A stretch of 64,000 nucleotides of DNA from Stereocaulon alpinum (GCA_018257865.1 JAEUBA010000029.1:62001-126000); one strand, 5' to 3'. Shown: positions 21,280-33,299, counted from the first letter of the stretch. Translations and numbers: made by a program. The notes: a model not told the origin generated them from the sequence alone.

Positions 21280-21937
21280 TCAAGCTCCAGATGTCGTAGC
21301 CAGTCATCGTAGTGGTCCTCGTCGGTCTTCTCTCGTTATTACCCTGTCCGAGGTTTCACGACTGTACATCGGTGGAATGGTTGACCTCAAGGTGTTGAGA
21401 AGACTATCTGTTACGACTGTCTCTGCTCAATAATAAAGAAAAGTTCATGGTACCCCAGAAGGTTCCTGGAACGCGGAATCGCAAGGCGCCTTTGAAAGCT
21501 CCCTTGTCAGGCACTGGTACTATACGCTTTGATGGCTGGCTTGGGTGCCTCGCTTAGGCGTGAAAGCCCCCCGGAAAAGCATGGATTGTTCTGTTCTTGA
21601 CGAGAGCCTGGGAGATGTAAGATTCAGCAAACGAGCTAATAGGATGAGTATATATAGACCTTACCTTGAACGACTTTCAACCACGATCATGGGATCGGCA
21701 AGTGGTCTCGTGTGTATTGTGGCTGGGGTTATGGATAGACCTTGAATAGACCTTGAATAATTATACGCTGCAACAGACCCCACGCCTAGCTAAATGACGT
21801 TATAACGCCTAGTCGCAGGCTCGAAGTACCTTAGCAACCCGCAGCAACAGGACGATTTACCTGACGAACTTCCCAAAGGCATTCAAACATCTTCGTCTCA
21901 AAGTCCAAATAAACGACTCGGCAACAGCAATCCCGCG
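21280..21937. other. convergent intergenic with diverged repeat-like block
   Basis: The segment 21466-21561 shares an ordered set of short matches, including ggctggc and ttaggcg, with 11908-12004. A short direct repeat of tagaccttgaa occurs near 21735. No gene recognised. Confidence 0.4.
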
Positions 21938-22933
21938 TTATCTCCTGGCTACTCTAGGCTGATAGTTCCAACTTGCCTCTTGAAGCTGTACTCCCCCTAG
22001 ACTATCTTGTGCTTTGAATCCCTTAGTCTCGCTACCGTTTGCATCCGTATACGCATATTTTGGCGTCATGAGACCAATGGCCGTGAACGCGATAACTATC
22101 AGGAGTTCTTCAAGCGTCGCCATCCAAAATTTCACAATGACGCTACCGCCGTAAATCCTGAACGTGTGAAAGTTGCTAAAATACGCCAGTAAGGTCCAAG
22201 TGAACCTCACAGCCAACAGAGGCAGTGCAACAAGAATAACAATCAAGATCCTCTTCTCGCCAGCCGGTATCCTGTTGAACTCCGTAGCACTCTTTGCAGC
22301 AAGGGCGACAAGACACAGGTATATGCCGAGAAAGACGAGAACACCTGCTTTCAGCAGTACCTTGCCTTGCTTTTGATCCGAGAGCTTTGCTGATGTTTGA
22401 TCGACGGCGCCAATGATACATAGAATCAGGCCGGCTGTACCTGGAAGTTGGAGGACTTGGATGAAGCGGCTGCGGCGTGATACGGCCGTACTTCTCTTCA
22501 TGATGACCCTAACACTAGAAAAGGGGATCAGTATTGCTGGATCGAGTATAGAAAGAAGATCTTACAGCAGGCCAATGATGGGAATGTATGTTAGAAAGGT
22601 CACAACTGGATTCTCTTCGCCCAACGGACGTGGTTCGCGCAGGGAAGTCTGATCAACTATCCTCTTCAATAGCCCCAAACTCGCCCCTAGTATCGAGAAA
22701 AGCCCAATACTCCCCAATATAGCCGACCATATAATATCAGAAACGTTCTTCGGGTTCAATCCAGCAGCTATACCGAAGCCAGCACCGACAATGCGGATTA
22801 TGCAGAAGGTGGCTAGGTAGATGAAGCCAGACTGCTTGCTAACGCCATGGCGGACGAGAACGAAGATGAGGGCGAGGAGGATGAGGGGGTAAATGGCCAT
22901 CTCGGCAATGGAAAGGGCTTCAGATTGCGTCAT
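21938..22933 (-). CDS. seven-TM DUF7702-type membrane protein
   Basis: Two exons: 22933-22566 and 22514-21938 (intron 51 nt), 314 aa. The N-terminus MTQSEALSIAEMAIYPLILLAL enters the first membrane helix. About seven hydrophobic helices follow, with the conserved basic loop LVRHGVSKQSGF, RIVGAGFGIAAG between helices 2 and 3, and NRIPAGEKRILIVILVALPLLAVR near helix 6, features of the DUF7702 family of filamentous fungi. This family resembles RTA1-like and other 7-TM proteins in layout but has no established function. The upstream frame stays open to 22999, but the Met at 22933 fits the family start. Confidence 0.82.
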
Positions 22934-24922
22934 TGTATTAATCGAATCCAATATACACGCAGAGTCGCAAGTTTTCGTATGGAGTGGAGTCAAGAACAAG
23001 ATGTGCTTGGTGGGCGTCGTTTGTCGCTCTAATGTGTGTTTCTGTTATGGGCAGATGAGTCCTGAGACAGCGACTGCAAGGTCCTTATATCACAATCAAC
23101 CCCTGCGCAGCCCCAGCACAACGAGCAGCTACCTCCAACGCCCAGCCCTGTAATCTTCGACTGCTCCCTTGAGGCAAGGTAGTCATCTACTTAGCATCTC
23201 GCAGAGTATCGCCCGACTAATCCACTTCCGGTAATTGTTGCGCATAGTGCTACGAAGTGGTTGCCCAATGTAGACTAGCATAGGGTTTAGATCGTTACAT
23301 AGTGTGCGTGCGGCTGAATTGGTTATCGCCCCCGCGCAATACCGAATGCGGCAATCTGCTCGCCGGTTACTATTCTTGAGGCTAATTATTAAATTTTCTG
23401 CCAGGATCATTCCTTCATTCGCACGGAACGAAGCCTCAGTGACCCGTTGTTCCTGTCTAAGCAGATGGGGTCGCAATTCGGAATGGGTAAGGTAGCGTAA
23501 GGTGAGACATGGTTTGATTGAAATTTGAGTGCTTGCCGGGTGCGCAAGCTTCTGGGTTCGGGGAAAGCCGATGACCTTAAAATTCTAAGCAGAGGGTTTA
23601 GATTATCTTACTGTATGACTCGCTCAGTGCTGACTCCGACCTTACGGTGCGCCCCGAAAGGACAATCATTAGCTAATCGCAGGGCCTCTTCTTCGTTAGA
23701 TTCTTTGTGGAGTCGAAAGGGATGCTCACAGTGAGGTCTGACCGCCTCAATGGCTCTCTCAATTAATTCTGTGCTGGAAGGACCTTAAGCTGTCATTTCG
23801 GCCTGACTGCATGCTAGGAAATGTCTTGTCCTGATTGCGCACAACTCTGGCTTGGATTGTAGACGATCAATTTCTAGAAATGCATGTGGTAGTTCCGGGT
23901 CGCGCTGCAGCGGGATCCTGAAGATTGCTCTTCCAAGTCAAATTGTAGGGTACAAGTGGCTACGGTAGGTGAACCAGTCCTTGTCTCATCAGTCTTTGAC
24001 CTCGCAGGGACCACTGGTTAGTGCAGGTAGCGTGGATATTTGATTGAACACGATTCCAGTGGGATCAGGACTACGATTATTATATGAGTGGCCATGTCCT
24101 TTATGTACATGTTCCCCCGCCTTCAGTCTTCAGCTCTTTTACTCAGCGATCGGAGAGTGGGAAGAATGAAGCTGCAAGGCGACCATTTTGTGCTTGGTTC
24201 CTGCGCGATCGGGATTGGGAGAGTGGTGTGACGCTGACGTTGTGGATCAGTATCATGGCGTTCAATATTCAGGAAGATGAACTGGTGAAATGAGGGTATG
24301 GTGGTATTTTCGAGTCGAAAGGGAGGCTGCAGGTCTCTGGAGGTGCCATCTACCGCCGAATTTGCAAAAACCTGTCCTATGTGAACAAGTGGTGGAGTCT
24401 GAAAGCCAAGACATGTTAATCCGACTATTCCTGAGACTTGTGCTTCTGAAGTCAAGTCTGCACTTCTCTACACAGCTCCACAGTCTATGTGCAGATCTAA
24501 GCTATCTCTTCAAAGTATAATACCAGGTTTCGCATGCGCAGATTTAAGCTATCTCTTCAAAGGGTAATACCAGGTTTCACATGTCCCGATTCAAAATTTT
24601 GTGTGCCATGTGAATAAATCGATATATAACCAAGACAGTCGCTTTGTGAAACTTCAGCTCTGTAATAATAAACAATTGGTACGAGGTGAGACATGAGCTT
24701 TATGTTACGGTCTTGTGACACGGCATCAATTAACGGTTTTGTGTTATCACGCTCAGAAGAGCTATATGAGCATTTTAGTGTCCGTTTTCCAACACCGTCA
24801 GGACAAGTCACTATCGAAACAGACTTATAACACTTCTCGTCTATTGCCCTCGATACAGGAGCTAGCACCACTATTTAGGCCGACATCAGCAATTGCGCAT
24901 CCCTTTTCTCGACCTACACATC
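22934..24922. other. 2 kb region without recognisable genes
   Basis: Short ORFs only. A 47-bp tandem duplication lies at 24491-24584. The right end is the probable promoter of the first gene in the tandem family. Confidence 0.5.
24491..24584. repeat. 47-bp tandem duplication
   Basis: Two adjacent 47-bp copies (24491-24537 and 24538-24584) differ at five positions by my reading. Both contain gctatctcttcaaag and taataccaggttt. They lie about 340 bp upstream of the first tandem-family gene. Confidence 0.9.
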
Positions 24923-25562
24923 ATGCATTCGAAGCACGATCCAAAACGTCGACGAGCCACAACTCCTCCACCTCTTCCAAAGCCAACACACCCACCAACG
25001 ACAGCATCAAAAGCATACCTTGACGGTATCCCAGCGCTCCCCGCCAACGCACCTCCAGGTTGGCCCCATGTCTTCGACTTCTCGTGCCTCGATACGTCTA
25101 TATCGCATACTGCTCAACAGTCAGCAGGTCACATACCAGATCTCGTAGCCACTATTCTCTACAAGCATACTTCTTGCACCTTGACTGGGTTCCTCGACCT
25201 GTCGAAGAACTTCCGCTTCCATATCGTGAAACCGAGCCAACAAGCAATTTTCGTTATTGCTAGAGAGGGTCGGATTGTGACTGTGAGTGTTCTCCCGAAC
25301 CCCATATACATAACTCATCGCGTGTTAACGATACTTCTAGTGTGGCATCCATAAGCTAGGAAAGTGGAAAGAGCAGCACGTCTACCGCGTGGGACCTGAC
25401 GCTAAAGAACAATGGACGCCCGTGTTGTGGACTTTTAAAGATACCACCAAGAAAGATACGGAAGAGGGCATTCTGTACCAGGGTAGAGAATTTGTTCTCG
25501 CATGCTCGCAACGGCGGAAGTGGCTCTTCGAGGAAGAAGGGATGATTATGGGTAACTTTTAG
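24923..25562 (+). CDS. tandem small-protein family, copy 1 (unknown function)
   Basis: Two exons: 24923-25282 and 25341-25562 (intron 58 nt, phase 0), 193 aa. I do not recognise the family. After a basic Pro/Thr-rich N-terminus come PPGWPHVFDFSCLD, HIPDLVATILYKH, LTGFLDLSKNFRFH and a basic REGRIVT; the second exon starts CGIHKLGKWKEQHVYRVGPD. The two downstream neighbours share these blocks in the same order with an intron at the same codon boundary, so all three are paralogues. No signal peptide, TM helix or catalytic motif is obvious. The N-terminal 40 residues are an extension absent from the other copies, so the start could be further downstream. Confidence 0.7.
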
Positions 25563-26032
25563 AATTGTACCTAATGCGCAACATCAAGATAACAAGGCGC
25601 TGATATGACGGAGGAGTGCTGGAGGAAAAGTTTGTTGTGATTGACTGGATAATGCATCCAATGTAGTTGCTTTTCGAAGATCCCTGGTATTCCAATACAC
25701 AAACCCACTGACTTGATCTAATTGATTGGATGATGAAATCGACCTTGAGCAAAAAAAGACTCTGCCGCATGGAAGAGGTAAACCTCAGCATCATCATCTG
25801 ACTCACCCTGTGTGTTACTAGGCATGTGACATATCAGTGTTACCTCAGCTTTGTAGAAGCCGTGCAGAGTAAGGTCTCGGGACTCTGTACATGTCTCATT
25901 AACGGGACTACCATCGAGAAAACGCTCTCCGTCTTCAACCTCCCATTTCCACTCTATCCTGCACCAAGAAGACACTCATAACGACAGCAGAAACCATCCA
26001 AACAAACCCCATCGCGATCCCTCCCAACAACC
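25563..26032. other. intergenic spacer within tandem family
   Basis: Spacer between copies 1 and 2. Short minus-strand ORFs overlap it, but none shows a recognisable domain. Confidence 0.4.
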
Positions 26033-26619
26033 ATGACGACCCCCACATACCTCGACATCGGTCCCCATCTCCCAACCAACACACCCTTCGGCTACCCCCA
26101 CATTCTCGACATCCCATCCCTCTATACAAACCCGCCCTATCACCGCCTCCACATAGCAGACATAATAGCCACTATCCTCTACACCCACAATCCCTCAACG
26201 CTATCCTCATTTCTCGACCTCGAGAAACCCTTCCGCTTCCATACATCCCACTCCAGCGAAGAATCAGATTTCACGATCATCAGGGAGGGAAGAACTGTGC
26301 GGGTAAGCAAGCCATCCACCAAGCTCCCGCACACTATCAATTTTAGAGAGGTGTGTTTGTTAACGTGTTGATCTAGTGCGGTTATCAACAACTCGGAAAC
26401 TGGTCCGGACAAGCATGGGTTGAGGAGCATGTCTATCGCATGGGTGTTGACGCGAGAGATCCTTGGGTGGCTTATTCGTTCAAGGGGTACGGAGTGAAGA
26501 TTGATAGGGAGAATAGTGTTGGAAAGTGGGGAGAGAGGTTTTGTGTCCATCTGATTAAGCAGAGGGGGGAGTTGTTTGGTGCGGATCCGGAAGGCTTGAT
26601 GGATCCTGGGGTTGTGTGA
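26033..26619 (+). CDS. tandem small-protein family, copy 2 (unknown function)
   Basis: Two exons: 26033-26302 and 26377-26619 (intron 74 nt, phase 0), 170 aa. It shares with its neighbours TPFGYPHILDI, HIADIIATILYTH, LSSFLDLEKPFRFH, IREGRTVR, then CGYQQLGNWSG and EEHVYRMGVDARDPW at the start of exon 2. The conserved Cys-Gly right after the intron is present in all three copies. Exon 1 is unusually C/A-rich and exon 2 is G-rich at third positions, a sharp change of codon use across the intron. Function unknown; the repeated order of a Pro-Gly-x-Pro-His block, a helical block and a Trp-rich block suggests a small globular domain. Confidence 0.72.
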
Positions 26620-27680
26620 GTTGCGGGAATAGTATTTGAGGCTGGGTTTGTAGTGTTGAGTTGTTGCTTCAAGCTGATGAAAGTGTTTAAGGGTAGGCTT
26701 GGTTTTGATTTAGAAGTGATTAATCTTGTAATGATGGGGTTTATCTAATAAGCTTTGTGGCAATACTGACGGAGTGAGTAGTATAAGGTCGTCTTGGTAC
26801 GTACTAGTAGCTTTGTTCAGTCTCGATAGTCTGAACTCGACGTGAAGCTGTGGAAGTATCCGCACAGCAGACCTTGTAAATGCGATCTTCATCATTTGTC
26901 GTGTCAAATTCAGAGTAAAGTCTGTGGTTCTGGACAAGAAACGCTGCTTCTACGTCAGAAGTCGTCCTGATAGTGCTGACTTTCCGGTCATCAGACACGA
27001 TGCAGCTGTGAAAGTTGGTTATGACTACGTCCACATAAAGATTGCCCAGCATGTTCATCTTATGGGCTAAGAGTTCCCCTGATAGAAGCATAAGCTTACG
27101 TTGAAGAAGAGTGGAGAGAATCGAGAATAGAAGCAGGAGTTCATCTTGAACCATTGGATGGATTCTACTGGTGTATCGTCAAGCGGCGATGGATAGTCGC
27201 TTATGCTACGTCATGAGTGTCTATAGACGCTGTTGAATCCGTTGAGGTGCAGAAACACGTCAGAGACCGTGGCAAGGCCTTTGTAGCCCTAGAGCGGTTC
27301 ATGGCAACAAAGAAGGCGCATCGGCAGATATTTGTGGCGACTGGCGAATGTGGACAGTCCTCCGAGTAAAAGCCGAAGCCAACGATCTTCGACTTAAGCT
27401 AATTCGGACAGAGGTGATCCTTGTAGCGGATGGCAAGCTGTTATACCAGGAGATTGGTGCAATGGCGAGGCTCTCCTGGTAGAGATGTGGTTCCACAAGG
27501 AGTGAATGATAACCATGACAGCGAATGGCGTCCTTGCACCGATCGTACTTCCCTCATTTGTGTCGTTCGGAGCATATCCTGCATCGCCAAAAAGGGAATG
27601 ACAGAGCACAAGAGGAATACGAGTACAATCGACGGAGATTATATGGATGACTTTGTGCTCTGCCGACTTTGTTTTCAGCC
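26620..27680. other. 1 kb spacer within tandem family
   Basis: Contains several short ORFs on both strands with no recognisable family and no intron-linked continuation of the tandem genes. It may hold decayed sequence. Confidence 0.4.
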
Positions 27681-28266
27681 ATGGCACCGATTAAGTACAT
27701 CGACACACCTACATTTCCAGCTGACACACCTATGGGATGTCCACACCTCCTAGATATTACGGATCTGAAGTCAGTCTCAATTTCCTACAAGATCCACGTG
27801 GCAGATCTTGTCGTCACTGTTCTCAACAAACATCATCCATCGACGTTGGAGAAATTTCTCAACCTGAAAAGTAATTTCGTCTTCAACAACAGTAAAGGCA
27901 ATGACCAGAACCCATCACTTCTAATCATCAGAAAGGGAAAGACAATCAAAGTAAGTATTCACCGTATCCAGTGACCCACCCATAGCCTACCTTAATCACT
28001 AGTGTACCTAGTGCGGCTACGGCACCATGAAAGGATTTCGTATTCAAGACTGGCTTACGCGCCACATTTATTCAATCGGTGGGCGAGTCTCGGACAAATG
28101 GTCGCCTGTCAGCTATTCAATTGGTACCCTCTCGGGGAAGGAAGCAGAAGCGGTATTGGAGCAGGGGAACGTGTTCGTTGCTGACTTTCTGTGCAACAAT
28201 GACTTTACTGGGCAATGGAGTGGGGAGGCCGTTGTTAGGACGGGCTGTTTCATCTTCGGGGATTGA
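27681..28266 (+). CDS. tandem small-protein family, copy 3 (unknown function)
   Basis: Two exons: 27681-27950 and 28012-28266 (intron 61 nt, phase 0), 174 aa. Family blocks are TPMGCPHLLDI, HVADLVVTVLNKH, LEKFLNLKSNFVF, IRKGKTIK and, opening exon 2, CGYGTMKGFRIQDW then RHIYSIGGRVSDKW. Its first exon is exactly the length of copy 2's first exon (270 nt). Beyond the aligned part the C-termini of the three copies diverge strongly, which may reflect relaxed or diversifying selection. It converges on the DUF3468-type gene about 150 bp away. Function unknown. Confidence 0.7.
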
Positions 28267-28414
28267 CCGAAGAGAGAATTCAACGTTTTGGAAGGTCTAC
28301 AAATTCGGTCTCGAAAGTGGCGATGCGGGGTCAGTGGAACGACATCAGTGGTATGAGAACACGGGCCAAAAAATCGTCGTAAAGTACGATGAAAATCTTG
28401 GATAAAGTCAATTA

Positions 28415-30250
28415 TCATACCACCGACATCTTCCTCTTAATCTCTATTTCTTGCCATAACCTTTCACCACCAGCATCAAGTGTTCTAGCGAACCATACCA
28501 CCTTGTCCAATTCTTCTTTCAAGCCCTCCCACACATCGATCCCCAAGGTATCTGTGATTATAACGAGCTGAGAAACGAACCACGTCCTGTTAGGACTGTT
28601 TCTTGAAGCCAAACCACCCATGAACAAGGGCCACATCAATGTCGAGGGATCGGCAATGCTGTCAAGAACTACGCAGAGCGAAGCCTTATATTCCTGTATC
28701 AAAAGTATCGAGCCGCTGGTTCTATGGTGGATGTCGCGAAGAATAAGCTTCATGTATATTAGTCCTGCTATTGCAAATGCAACTTCAAGCGGCCCCTGCT
28801 CCGTGACTAGCGTTGATGTTTGCGTAGCGGTGAGGAATTGGTATTGTAAAGAAAAGCAAGATTCGACAAAATATTGAGGGGCAATTCTCGGTGCTCCTCT
28901 TTCGAATGTGCGTTCGATGTCATGTGAAAAATTCCGGAGTTCTTTTAGGGCTGTTGCAAGTGCCGATGGTATCCCCTTCCCATGCAAACCGATGTTGTTA
29001 GGCTTTGTAGTTTTCTTCGAGAAGGGCGTATCTTTGTAGGCTGGAAAAGTACGCTCCCACCTACCGAAGTGGAAGAAGGGCGGAATGAGTTGAGATATGG
29101 ATCCGACCAGGTCAGCGCTGTGCAGAGACGTCAGCACCTGCTTTCGGATCAAGGACGGAACAAATCTGATTCTTTACAGGGTACGTACTTATGTATATTC
29201 GTCCTTATACAAAGATGTACGTTGGATAAGCCGCCCTTCAATTCGACCAAAATTTTCAAGCCAGCCATGTGGATGGCCCAATTTCCATAATTTCCCCTCA
29301 AAGCCTATAGTCACAGTCCCACATATCAGCCTCTGATCTTAGTCTAGGAGTAAATTCTCTGTCTAGTCAAAGGGACTGACCTCACCAAACGCAAGACGAG
29401 CCACAGCGCCGATAACAGCGTCACTAGTTCTCTCATCCGCTTTACCTGCTAATCTTCCATTAACCAGCTCCATGGTCACACCTAATTCGATAGTAACATC
29501 ACTGCTCTCCGTCTCTCCACCAAACAAGCTCGAACTCACAGCTGCCACATACAGCATTGCATGGAAGATGACACGATCGCTCATGTAGAACTTGATTCGC
29601 CGTTCGATGGGATTGAATGTCAATGACTTTTCATTGGGATACATAGCCGTTGCGAACTGGTCGAAATACATGGTAGTAAGCTTACGTGCGTTAGGCGTAT
29701 ACATATCTGGTAAAGCGGAGAGATGCCACTGGATTTCTGGGGCGATGGCTTGGATTGAGACAGCAGAGACTAGCGCCGCGGGAACGATGCTTCGCTCTCC
29801 CTTCAGGGTTCCATTGCCGTTAGAAGATGACACTGAATGTTGATTCCCGCCTAGTGATGAAGGTAGCTTAGGGGATGGGGAGAGTGCTAGGCGCTTGTCT
29901 TCTGCACGTTTGAGCATTGACTTCCTCCGCTCTCTCCTATCCCGGGCAACTCCTTTCATAACATGGCTTCTTACACGCTTACGGACCGCCGGATCTTTAG
30001 CTATTGATGACTCGGTAGCATTGACGAATTCTATCTGTTGACCAGATCTTCGTTTACTTGCCGCTACTTCCTCTTTCGATGAGTCCTCATCTTTAGGCTG
30101 AGACGGCGAACTGCTGCCGGTACTGGGCGGTATAGAATGGCTTGATGTTCTGGACTGTCGCTTACGCCCGAATGACTTGCTTCTCAAAATGCCGTTCCGA
30201 ATGATCGGAGCCCAGCCTCTGTGTACGGCAACAGTAGGCCCGTAGGGCAT
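28415..30250 (-). CDS. DUF3468/Fungal_trans_2-type regulator lacking a zinc cluster
   Basis: Exons 30250-29381, 29304-29189 and 29117-28415 give 562 aa from the Met at 30250; the frame is open to another Met at 30367 (601 aa). The N-terminal third is Ser/Arg/Lys-rich with EFVNATES followed by RKRVRSHVMKGVARDRRERR, a basic motif typical of a zinc-cluster-free class of fungal-specific regulators. Exon 2 supplies GNYGNWAIHMAGLKILVELKGGL, the central DUF3468 block, and exon 3 holds DLVGSISQLIPPFF and a C-terminal WPLFMGGLASRNSPNRTWF block. It probably acts as a nuclear transcription regulator or adaptor, but DNA binding is unproven. Exon joins restore the family order well. Confidence 0.82.
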
Positions 30251-30367
30251 GATGGTTGGGGAGATTCCAAACGATCTGGCAGATAACGACTTCCGCTGTT
30301 GCTTTCTAATTCTGATCAGAAGATCATATAGAGACTCCCGATATCTGAAAGCGATCGTGCTTATCAT

Positions 30368-30925
30368 TTGTTCAGGTCGTTACATATCAGTCAGTGCACT
30401 GCGGGGTGACGGCATATCTGTTGAGTAATCAAAAACACGGGTGATGGAGTGGCCAAGGGCTAGAACATTGCATTACTACGAATTCGACGACTTGCCTTCA
30501 TAAACGCCGTAAGCTGACTACACATCTTCAAAGTCAGCCATGGGGTACTAAGATGCTCAACCCAGTGAAGTATCAGGCTCATGCGAGAAAACGAATGCCT
30601 TGGGCAAGTCGCATGAAACGGACTGGCTGAGTGTTCGCCAGGGTGTTTTCTTTCGCTATACCGAGGCATGTTCAGTAAGCATTCTCGACAAATTGAAAAT
30701 TACTGTTCATGTTCCTGCTTAGCAATTACGCGCATGTTGATTACAGAAGCCTTCTTAGTAGATCTGTATAAGAGAAAAGGCTCCACCATGATGGAAAACG
30801 ACATTACCAGATCTCCAACTGCAATCTACAACCCAATACTGTTTTGCAGTGAGTACTAGATCTTTCATCAACTTCAATATCATCAATATTATCATTATTA
30901 ATATCAATATCATCAATAACCAGCA
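30368..30925. promoter_or_regulatory. divergent promoter, with AT-rich leader
   Basis: Divergent interval between the DUF3468-type gene and the alpha/beta hydrolase. The last 60 bases before the hydrolase start are a low-complexity ATC/AAT run (about 30866-30918), likely 5' UTR. Confidence 0.45.
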
Positions 30926-31774
30926 ATGGCCACTCAACAAACAGCCAAGACCCAGTATATCGAGGCCAACGGCAACCTCCTGGCCTACCGTCGTCTCGGA
31001 CAACCTTCAGGCGTGCCCTTAGTGATGCTCCAACACTTTCGAGGCACCATGGACCATTGGGATCCGGCTATCATCAACCAACTTGCCACACAACGTCCCA
31101 TCATCCTCTTAGACAACAGCGGAGTAGGCAAGAGTAGCGGAGAAGTCCCGACCACCTTTGCAGGATGGGCCGAGAACGTCATAGCCCTCCTCGCCGCCTT
31201 AGATATCAAGCAAATTGATCTTTTCGGTTTCTCCATGGGCGGTCTTGCAGCCCAAATGGCCGCCTTGAATGCGCCGGATCTCGTTCGCAGATTGATCCTC
31301 ACAGGTACAGGTCCTAGCGTCAACGCGAACACGGTCCAGGGTGACCTTTCACTTTTCTTGAGACTTGCGCACGCTGTGACACCAGAAGAGAGTGAGGCCG
31401 CAATGGCAGATTCGTTCTACTATCCCACCGCAGACGGAAAGGCAGCAGCCAAAGCATCTTGGGAAAGGATCCATGAGCGGCAGGAGGGTCGATCCGATTT
31501 TCTTGGTGAGGAGGGGACGAATCGACAGATCGCTGCCTTCCAGAATTGGTCCAGTCCTAACCCAACCAACTCGTTCGAACGCCTGCATGAGCTGAAGATG
31601 CCTGTGTTTGTGGCGAATGGCGATAACGACGTACTGTTAAATACGGCTAATACGTGGGAGCTATTCCAGAAGATCGAGGGTGCAAGACTGGCTCTCTATC
31701 CTGCTGCTGGCCATGGCTTTCTTTATCAGTATGCGGAGACTTTTGCTGGGCATGTGAATGATTTTCTTGGCTAG
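30926..31774 (+). CDS. alpha/beta-fold hydrolase
   Basis: 282 aa, intronless, in contrast to most neighbours. The nucleophile elbow is GFSMGG with Ser103, the acid is probably Asp235 in NGDNDVLLN, and the base is His263 in AAGHGFLYQY; the oxyanion-side block MLQHFRGTMDHWD and DNSGVGKSSG are typical of the AB-hydrolase_1 family close to bacterial haloperoxidase-like or esterase proteins. The substrate cannot be predicted. Lack of introns and bacterial-like architecture would fit an old transfer, but this is weak evidence. No signal peptide, so probably cytosolic. Start is well placed 15 residues before the first beta strand. Confidence 0.92.
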   Translation: MATQQTAKTQYIEANGNLLAYRRLGQPSGVPLVMLQHFRGTMDHWDPAIINQLATQRPIILLDNSGVGKSSGEVPTTFAGWAENVIALLAALDIKQIDLFGFSMGGLAAQMAALNAPDLVRRLILTGTGPSVNANTVQGDLSLFLRLAHAVTPEESEAAMADSFYYPTADGKAAAKASWERIHERQEGRSDFLGEEGTNRQIAAFQNWSSPNPTNSFERLHELKMPVFVANGDNDVLLNTANTWELFQKIEGARLALYPAAGHGFLYQYAETFAGHVNDFLG

Positions 31775-32222
31775 CAGAAGATGATGACTGGGCTTGGGAT
31801 CAATAGACTTTCCTATTGAGATCAACATCGTTACTTCGTATTGGGTGTTGAAGTCAGGGATGACATAAGTAGGTGTAGTGACGAGCGATTATACTAGGAA
31901 TAGTTATGATAGACCAAATGATTCTCAAACCTAGGGACTTCAACATCCCGGCTGAACAAAGGATACAATGGCAATCTGTCCTCGCGGAAAAAAATCAACA
32001 AATAGAAGCCATCGTTGTCATGACCTGAAAGCTGTGTGCCTACCAGAACAAAGCGCGAGGGGTTTGGGGCGTCACGTCCCGGTAGCATGCTCTCAGTACG
32101 ACCCTGTTCTACACCTCACGCACCTTAGAACTCTGGGTCTGTGATAATTCAAAAAATTTCTTGCTCATCTACCATAGTAGGTTTCAGTCACGCATGCATA
32201 CCATCCCTTCCCAAAGCTTCTC
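31775..32222. other. convergent intergenic
   Basis: Shared 3' region of the hydrolase and the methyltransferase. Nothing recognised. Confidence 0.45.
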
Positions 32223-33299
32223 CTACGACTCTGCTACCGACTTCCGCCCAATCGTACATTCATAGACATATTGGATTGCTGCACCTTCCTTCGCTTCTTT
32301 GGCAGCCTCCTGTATCTGTCGTCTATTACTTGGTACGCCGTGGTCGGCGCCACTACTACCCATTGCCACCAGGTTAATCTCCTCTGCGAATACGCAGTGT
32401 ACCTGAGCTAAGAAGAGTCGAAGATCGGGTGGCGCGGGGTGTAGGCGGTGTGAGACATCTTGGAGACCCTGCTTGATGAAGTTGTAGGGGAGTTGAAAGA
32501 GCCAGCTGAAAATTAGGAATAGATATCAGTGTCTGTGAAAGCTAGAGTCTTAAGTGACATGGAAATCTTACTTTAGTTTAGAAGGAGCGAGCTTGTCTGT
32601 CTCCTCAACCATGGCTCTCACTTTGCTCGATCCTAGCTCAGGACTAGCGGTGACGATCGACCAAGTTGTGACGTTATGGTCAGACCATTGGAGGTAGCCG
32701 CCGGGTTCTTCATAGAAGCACAGAAATACAATCGTCAGCCTTGTCGCTAGGTTTTAGCTGCTGGGAGGCAACTAACTCAGAAGGCTGAACATATTCTTCA
32801 GAACTGGGGTAGGATCATTATTTTTCACGAGTGGCAACAATAGGCGCGCGTGGACAATATCATATTTGCCTTTGAGTTCTTCCGGAACAGGCTTGAGAAT
32901 GTCAAGTGTGTTGAGGGACACGTTTTCCGGCAGCCATTGTTTGGGAGGAAACTGGTCAGTGGAGATGTCGAAGCCGTCTAAACGAGCGGAATGGAGTTGA
33001 CGGCTGAGGTCAATAAGCCAGATGCTACAGAGAAGTAATTAAGCTTTGTTTGTCGAGGAATAGGACTTTATCTTCACCCTGTGCCCGTCCCAACATCAGC
33101 TATGCGAAAATCCTCGCTGTCTTTGACTGGTATATCTGGGTGAATGCTGTAGCCCAACACGTCTTTCCATAAATAATGCAGGAGATTAAGCCTGCATGTT
33201 TTAGTATAAGGGCATCTCGAGGCTGGAATCTCTGTTGCTTTACCTTGATGATGATACATAGTCCCTTCCAAGGTAATACCCATCGCCCTCAGATGGCAT
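32223..33299 (-). CDS. LaeA-like SAM-dependent methyltransferase
   Basis: Five exons: 33299-33244, 33191-33078, 33024-32777, 32707-32572 and 32505-32223; 278 aa; introns 52-69 nt. SAM-binding motif I is RIADVGTGTGIWLIDL, broken by an intron within the last Gly codon. Downstream are GFDIS with its acidic residue, PENVSLNTLDI, KYDIVHARLLLP and LLKPGGYLQW, the usual class I order. This is the family that includes the LaeA regulator and secondary-metabolite methyltransferases (Methyltransf_23/25). Whether it modifies a metabolite or a protein is not visible; no polyketide or peptide synthase lies in the window. All five joins keep frame and family motifs. Confidence 0.88.

Noticed and set aside
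30926..33299. Secondary-metabolite cluster (hydrolase, LaeA-like methyltransferase, nearby regulators)
   Set aside because: No backbone synthase, terpene cyclase or P450 is present in the window, so a biosynthetic cluster is not supported.
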